Shown here: piece by piece, positions 5,962-8,261 of the stretch
How positions within the stretch are numbered: position 1 is the stretch's first letter
Layout: each line of letters starts with the position of its first letter
Source of the DNA: an uncultured Eubacterium sp.
GTDB taxonomy: Bacteria; Bacillota_A; Clostridia; Lachnospirales; Lachnospiraceae
Reading direction: 5' to 3'
Length of the DNA stretch: 8,261 bases
Assembly (NCBI GenBank): GCA_948759685.1
Contig: CAQBGY010000135.1
Span: 1 to 8,261, forward strand
Position numbers and translations under genes: made by a program
The notes under the pieces: generated by a model
What the model was told of the DNA's origin: nothing
Databases searched by the model: none
The model's input: the letters and a program-made list of their open reading frames with translations, nothing else

Positions 5962-6003
5962 GAATCTCTAACTTTTCATACGATTATTACCGTAAAGCAG
6001 TAG
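5962..6003 (+). pseudogene. Kinase C-terminal tail beyond the in-frame stop
   Basis: Directly after TAA 5959-5961 the same frame reads ESLTFHTIITVKQ and ends at TAG (6001-6003). A 13-residue strand of the type x-x-L/F-T-F-H-T-I-I is how AgrC-like GHKL domains normally end. It therefore looks like the original tail of the kinase separated by one nonsense codon. Confidence 0.6.
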
Positions 6004-6009
6004 CATATT

Positions 6010-7746
6010 ATGGCTTTTGGTCTTTGGTTTCTTTGTTTCGGAATAGTGTGGTGCTGGCGGTCTATCTCTTGTTTTCGGTTGTTTGCTTCTTTATCGTACA
6101 TGAGCATTGTTGCCCTATTTGTCGTTTTGGATGGATTAGTTCATGACAGTATTACCACTCAGACAGCTATTATCTCTTTTGGCATTATGCTTGCCAGCGT
6201 ACTGGGAACAATTTTGTTTTGGGATCTTGCACACGCAAAAGAAGGCGAAGGAAGTTATCGCACTTGTGAAAATAAGCGAATTCAGATCGGCAATCGCATG
6301 AAGTATATGCCTATGGGCTATTTTAACAGCCACAGTCTGGGAAATCTCACATCAGTTGCAACAGCGACGATGAGTGATCTGGAGAGCATGGCATTTGTTG
6401 TAATTGTAAGAACGTTGGTAGGAGTGATTCATGCGGTTATTTTTTCACTGGCAATGTGTTATTTCAACTGGAAACTCAGCTTGATTTTTTTGCTCGGTGT
6501 GATTTTGTTTATGATAATTAACACAATGCTTTTGCACTGCTCCAGAAGATTGTCTCCAAAGCGGTTAGAGGCTCAAACCAAATTTATGGATGCTGTACTG
6601 GAATACATACAGGGAATGGGCGTCGTAAGAGCTTTTCATATGGTAAATCAGTCAAATAGCGCAATGGGAAAAACGATTGAAGAGACGCAGAAGAAAAATA
6701 TGCTTTTGGAAAGGCGGCGTATTCCCTACATAGCTGCGGAGCAGATTGTTCTCCGTATCGCCAGCGCTACGGCGGCATTCTGTTCTATTGCTCTTTTTAT
6801 AAATGGAACATTAGAGATGACTTATTGCCTGATGATATTAGTGTCAGCGTTTATGGTGTATAGCCAATTGGAAAGTGCGGGAGAAATGTTTTTTATGCTT
6901 TCGATGATTGATGCTTCTATTGACCGTGTAGAAGAAATCAATCAAAGCCCACAGATCGATATTGATGGTAAAGAACAGCACCCGGCCCGGTTGGATATTG
7001 AAATGCGGGATGTGAGTTTTTCCTATGGAGATAAGAAAGTAATCAACCATGTGTCGCTGGTGGTACCGCAGGGAACCACCACAGCTATTGTTGGCCCGTC
7101 CGGTTCCGGAAAAACAACTCTGGTAAATCTGATAGCACGTTTTTGGGATGTTGACAGCGGCAGCGTCCGAATTGGTGGTATTGATGTCAGGGATTATAAA
7201 TTGGACAGTCTGATGAAGAATATCAGTATGGTCTTTCAGAATGTATATTTATTTCCAGACACGATTGAGAACAACATCAAATTTGGTTCTCCCAATGCCG
7301 CTCACGAAGATGTGGTAAGGGCGGCAAAAGCGGCAAGATGCCATGAATTTATCTCAGCTTTGCCAGAGGGGTATCAAACCGTAATCGGAGAAAGCGGTGC
7401 GACCATTTCAGGCGGTGAAAAGCAGAGAATTTCTATTGCAAGGGCAATTATGAAAGATGCCCCTATTATTATTCTTGATGAGGCTACTGCAAATGTCGAT
7501 CCCGAAAATGAAGCAGAGCTTCAGAAAGCAATCGAAGCGCTCACGCAGGGAAAGACGATTATCATGATTGCCCATCGGCTGAAAACTGTTAAAAATGCAG
7601 ATCAGATAATCGTTATCAATCAGGGGAAAATCTCTCAACAAGGTACGCATGATGAGCTCATCAAACAGGCCGGCATTTATGCAGACTTTGTAGGCATGAG
7701 AGAAAAAGCAATCGGTTGGAAAATCAAGGCAGACAATTTTGCATAA
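6010..7746 (+). CDS. ABC exporter half-transporter (permease fused to ATPase), damaged N-terminus
   Basis: The 578-residue frame has a six-helix ABC membrane domain (to about residue 305) and a complete ATPase: Walker A GPSGSGKTT (362-370), Q-loop Q410 (MVFQNVYLFPDT), signature ISGGEKQR (466-473), Walker B IIILDEAT with E491, and H-loop H522. Such half-transporters work as dimers, often with an adjacent paralogue, to export small molecules or peptides. The partner is not in the window. The first 30 residues (MAFGLWFLCFGIVW and on) do not look like the family and the ATG has no ribosome binding site; ATG 6100 has none either. The neighbouring frame encodes a better first helix (see findings), so the 5' end is probably frameshifted and fused to the kinase tail. 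The ECF gene 18 bases downstream is likely co-transcribed. Substrate unknown; activity doubtful without a normal start. Confidence 0.85.
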   Translation: MAFGLWFLCFGIVWCWRSISCFRLFASLSYMSIVALFVVLDGLVHDSITTQTAIISFGIMLASVLGTILFWDLAHAKEGEGSYRTCENKRIQIGNRMKYMPMGYFNSHSLGNLTSVATATMSDLESMAFVVIVRTLVGVIHAVIFSLAMCYFNWKLSLIFLLGVILFMIINTMLLHCSRRLSPKRLEAQTKFMDAVLEYIQGMGVVRAFHMVNQSNSAMGKTIEETQKKNMLLERRRIPYIAAEQIVLRIASATAAFCSIALFINGTLEMTYCLMILVSAFMVYSQLESAGEMFFMLSMIDASIDRVEEINQSPQIDIDGKEQHPARLDIEMRDVSFSYGDKKVINHVSLVVPQGTTTAIVGPSGSGKTTLVNLIARFWDVDSGSVRIGGIDVRDYKLDSLMKNISMVFQNVYLFPDTIENNIKFGSPNAAHEDVVRAAKAARCHEFISALPEGYQTVIGESGATISGGEKQRISIARAIMKDAPIIILDEATANVDPENEAELQKAIEALTQGKTIIMIAHRLKTVKNADQIIVINQGKISQQGTHDELIKQAGIYADFVGMREKAIGWKIKADNFA

Positions 7747-7764
7747 AAGAAAGGAGTTCCTACA

Positions 7765-8261
7765 ATGGACAAGAAAAAATTAAATGCGAAAGACTTTATC
7801 AACATCGGTATCTTCACGGTCATTTACTTTGTGATGTTCTTCATCACGGGTATGATGGGCTACATCCCCATCTTCGCGGTCATTATCCCGTTGGGATTGG
7901 GGATTCTCGGCGGTATCCCGTTCATGCTGTTTTTGACAAAGACCGGAAAATTTGGCGCCGCAACAATCATGGGAACACTGGTCAGCGTTCTCTGCTTTCT
8001 GATGGGGCAAAGCTGGATTTCAATTCCTTTTGGAATCGTATTCGGGTTTCTTGCCGATCTGATATTTAATGCTGGAAAGTATAAGAACTGGAAATACACC
8101 GTATTGGGATATTGTGTGTTTACGGAGTGGGTGATCGGCTCTATGCTGCCGATGTGGATTATGCGAGATACTTTCTTTGCTGCTTATAGAAACAATGGTG
8201 GTACAGATGTGAAGGAGTACAGCTATGACAGCCTGATGCGCAATTTCAGTTTTGTGTTCCA
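7765..8261 (+). CDS. MptD/Trep_Strep-family putative ECF transporter S component (partial, 3' end outside window)
   Basis: ATG 7765 has AAAGGAG eight bases upstream, 18 bases after the ABC stop. The frame is open to the window edge (165 codons seen, about 190-200 expected). The sequence shows an N-terminal KKLNAKDFINIGIFTVIYF, then GYIPIFAVIIPLGLGILGGIP, then FMLFLTKTGKFG, FGFLADLI and MLPMWIMRDTFFA, with about five membrane helices, a pattern I recognise from the MptD (TIGR02185-type) S components. These bind a substrate and load it into a shared ECF module of T and A subunits. In relatives the T and A genes usually follow and a pair of ABC exporter genes lies near, which fits the gene upstream here. 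The substrate of this family is not established. Family call is firm, function is not. Confidence 0.9.
   Translation, partial: MDKKKLNAKDFINIGIFTVIYFVMFFITGMMGYIPIFAVIIPLGLGILGGIPFMLFLTKTGKFGAATIMGTLVSVLCFLMGQSWISIPFGIVFGFLADLIFNAGKYKNWKYTVLGYCVFTEWVIGSMLPMWIMRDTFFAAYRNNGGTDVKEYSYDSLMRNFSFVF

Noticed and set aside
7716..8069. 117-codon plus-strand frame overlapping the ABC end and ECF start
   Set aside because: It is a shadow of the ECF S component, which has a clear start, ribosome binding site and recognisable membrane helices in another frame.
1..8261. CRISPR array, tRNA or rRNA genes, retron or transposase
   Set aside because: No regularly spaced repeats, no cloverleaf-like or rRNA-like sequence, and no reverse transcriptase or transposase motifs were found on reading both strands.

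Overview
The window looks like an accessory region of a gut-type Firmicute in class Clostridia (Lachnospiraceae or Oscillospiraceae are likely). The support is strong AGGAGG-type ribosome binding sites, small proteins of a kind common on clostridial mobile elements (DUF6809-like), an AgrA/AgrC-style two-component pair, and an MptD/Trep_Strep-type ECF transporter S component. No rRNA, tRNA, CRISPR array or intact transposase was seen. Base composition is a mosaic: the left third is fairly GC-balanced, the middle (about 2650-6000) is very AT-rich, and the ABC/ECF genes on the right are intermediate. I read this as several modules of different origin joined together.

Left block (1-2205). The tail of a plus-strand gene ends at 50 and is followed by a strong hairpin terminator (80-117) that it shares with a converging minus-strand gene set. 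That set reads leftward from 1793 to 131: a 56-aa ribbon-helix-helix protein, a 93-aa DUF6809-like protein, a 230-aa protein I do not recognise, and a 98-aa second DUF6809-like protein. Upstream of it lies about 400 bases without a convincing gene. This gap is dense in inverted repeats (about 1860-1990) and resembles an origin of transfer of a conjugative or mobilisable element. The stretch from 2133 to 2171 is a clear terminator for the minus-strand gene to its right.

Middle block (2206-3951). Three minus-strand genes follow. The first is a stand-alone OmpR-type winged-helix protein whose 5' end is broken by two apparent one-base losses. The second is the C-terminal half of a SnoaL-like protein. 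The third is a 279-aa lipoprotein. The lipoprotein is divergent from a plus-strand LytTR response regulator, and the 220-base divergent region carries candidate promoters and a large AT-rich inverted repeat.

Right block (3952-8261). The response regulator is followed by an AgrC-like histidine kinase. The kinase ends at an in-frame TAA, but homologous-looking codons continue for 13 residues to a second stop at 6001-6003. Directly after this comes an ABC exporter half-transporter. It has no ribosome binding site and its first transmembrane segment appears to lie in another frame, so the kinase/exporter boundary looks like a recombination joint. The exporter is followed, 18 bases on, by the start of an MptD-family ECF S component that runs off the window. 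In relatives I would expect an exporter partner upstream and ECF T and A subunits downstream.

I see no convincing new defence or retron-like system. The most informative signals are the decay and fusion events (broken winged-helix 5' end, truncated SnoaL, kinase nonsense codon, exporter N-terminus) and the oriT-like repeat cluster.
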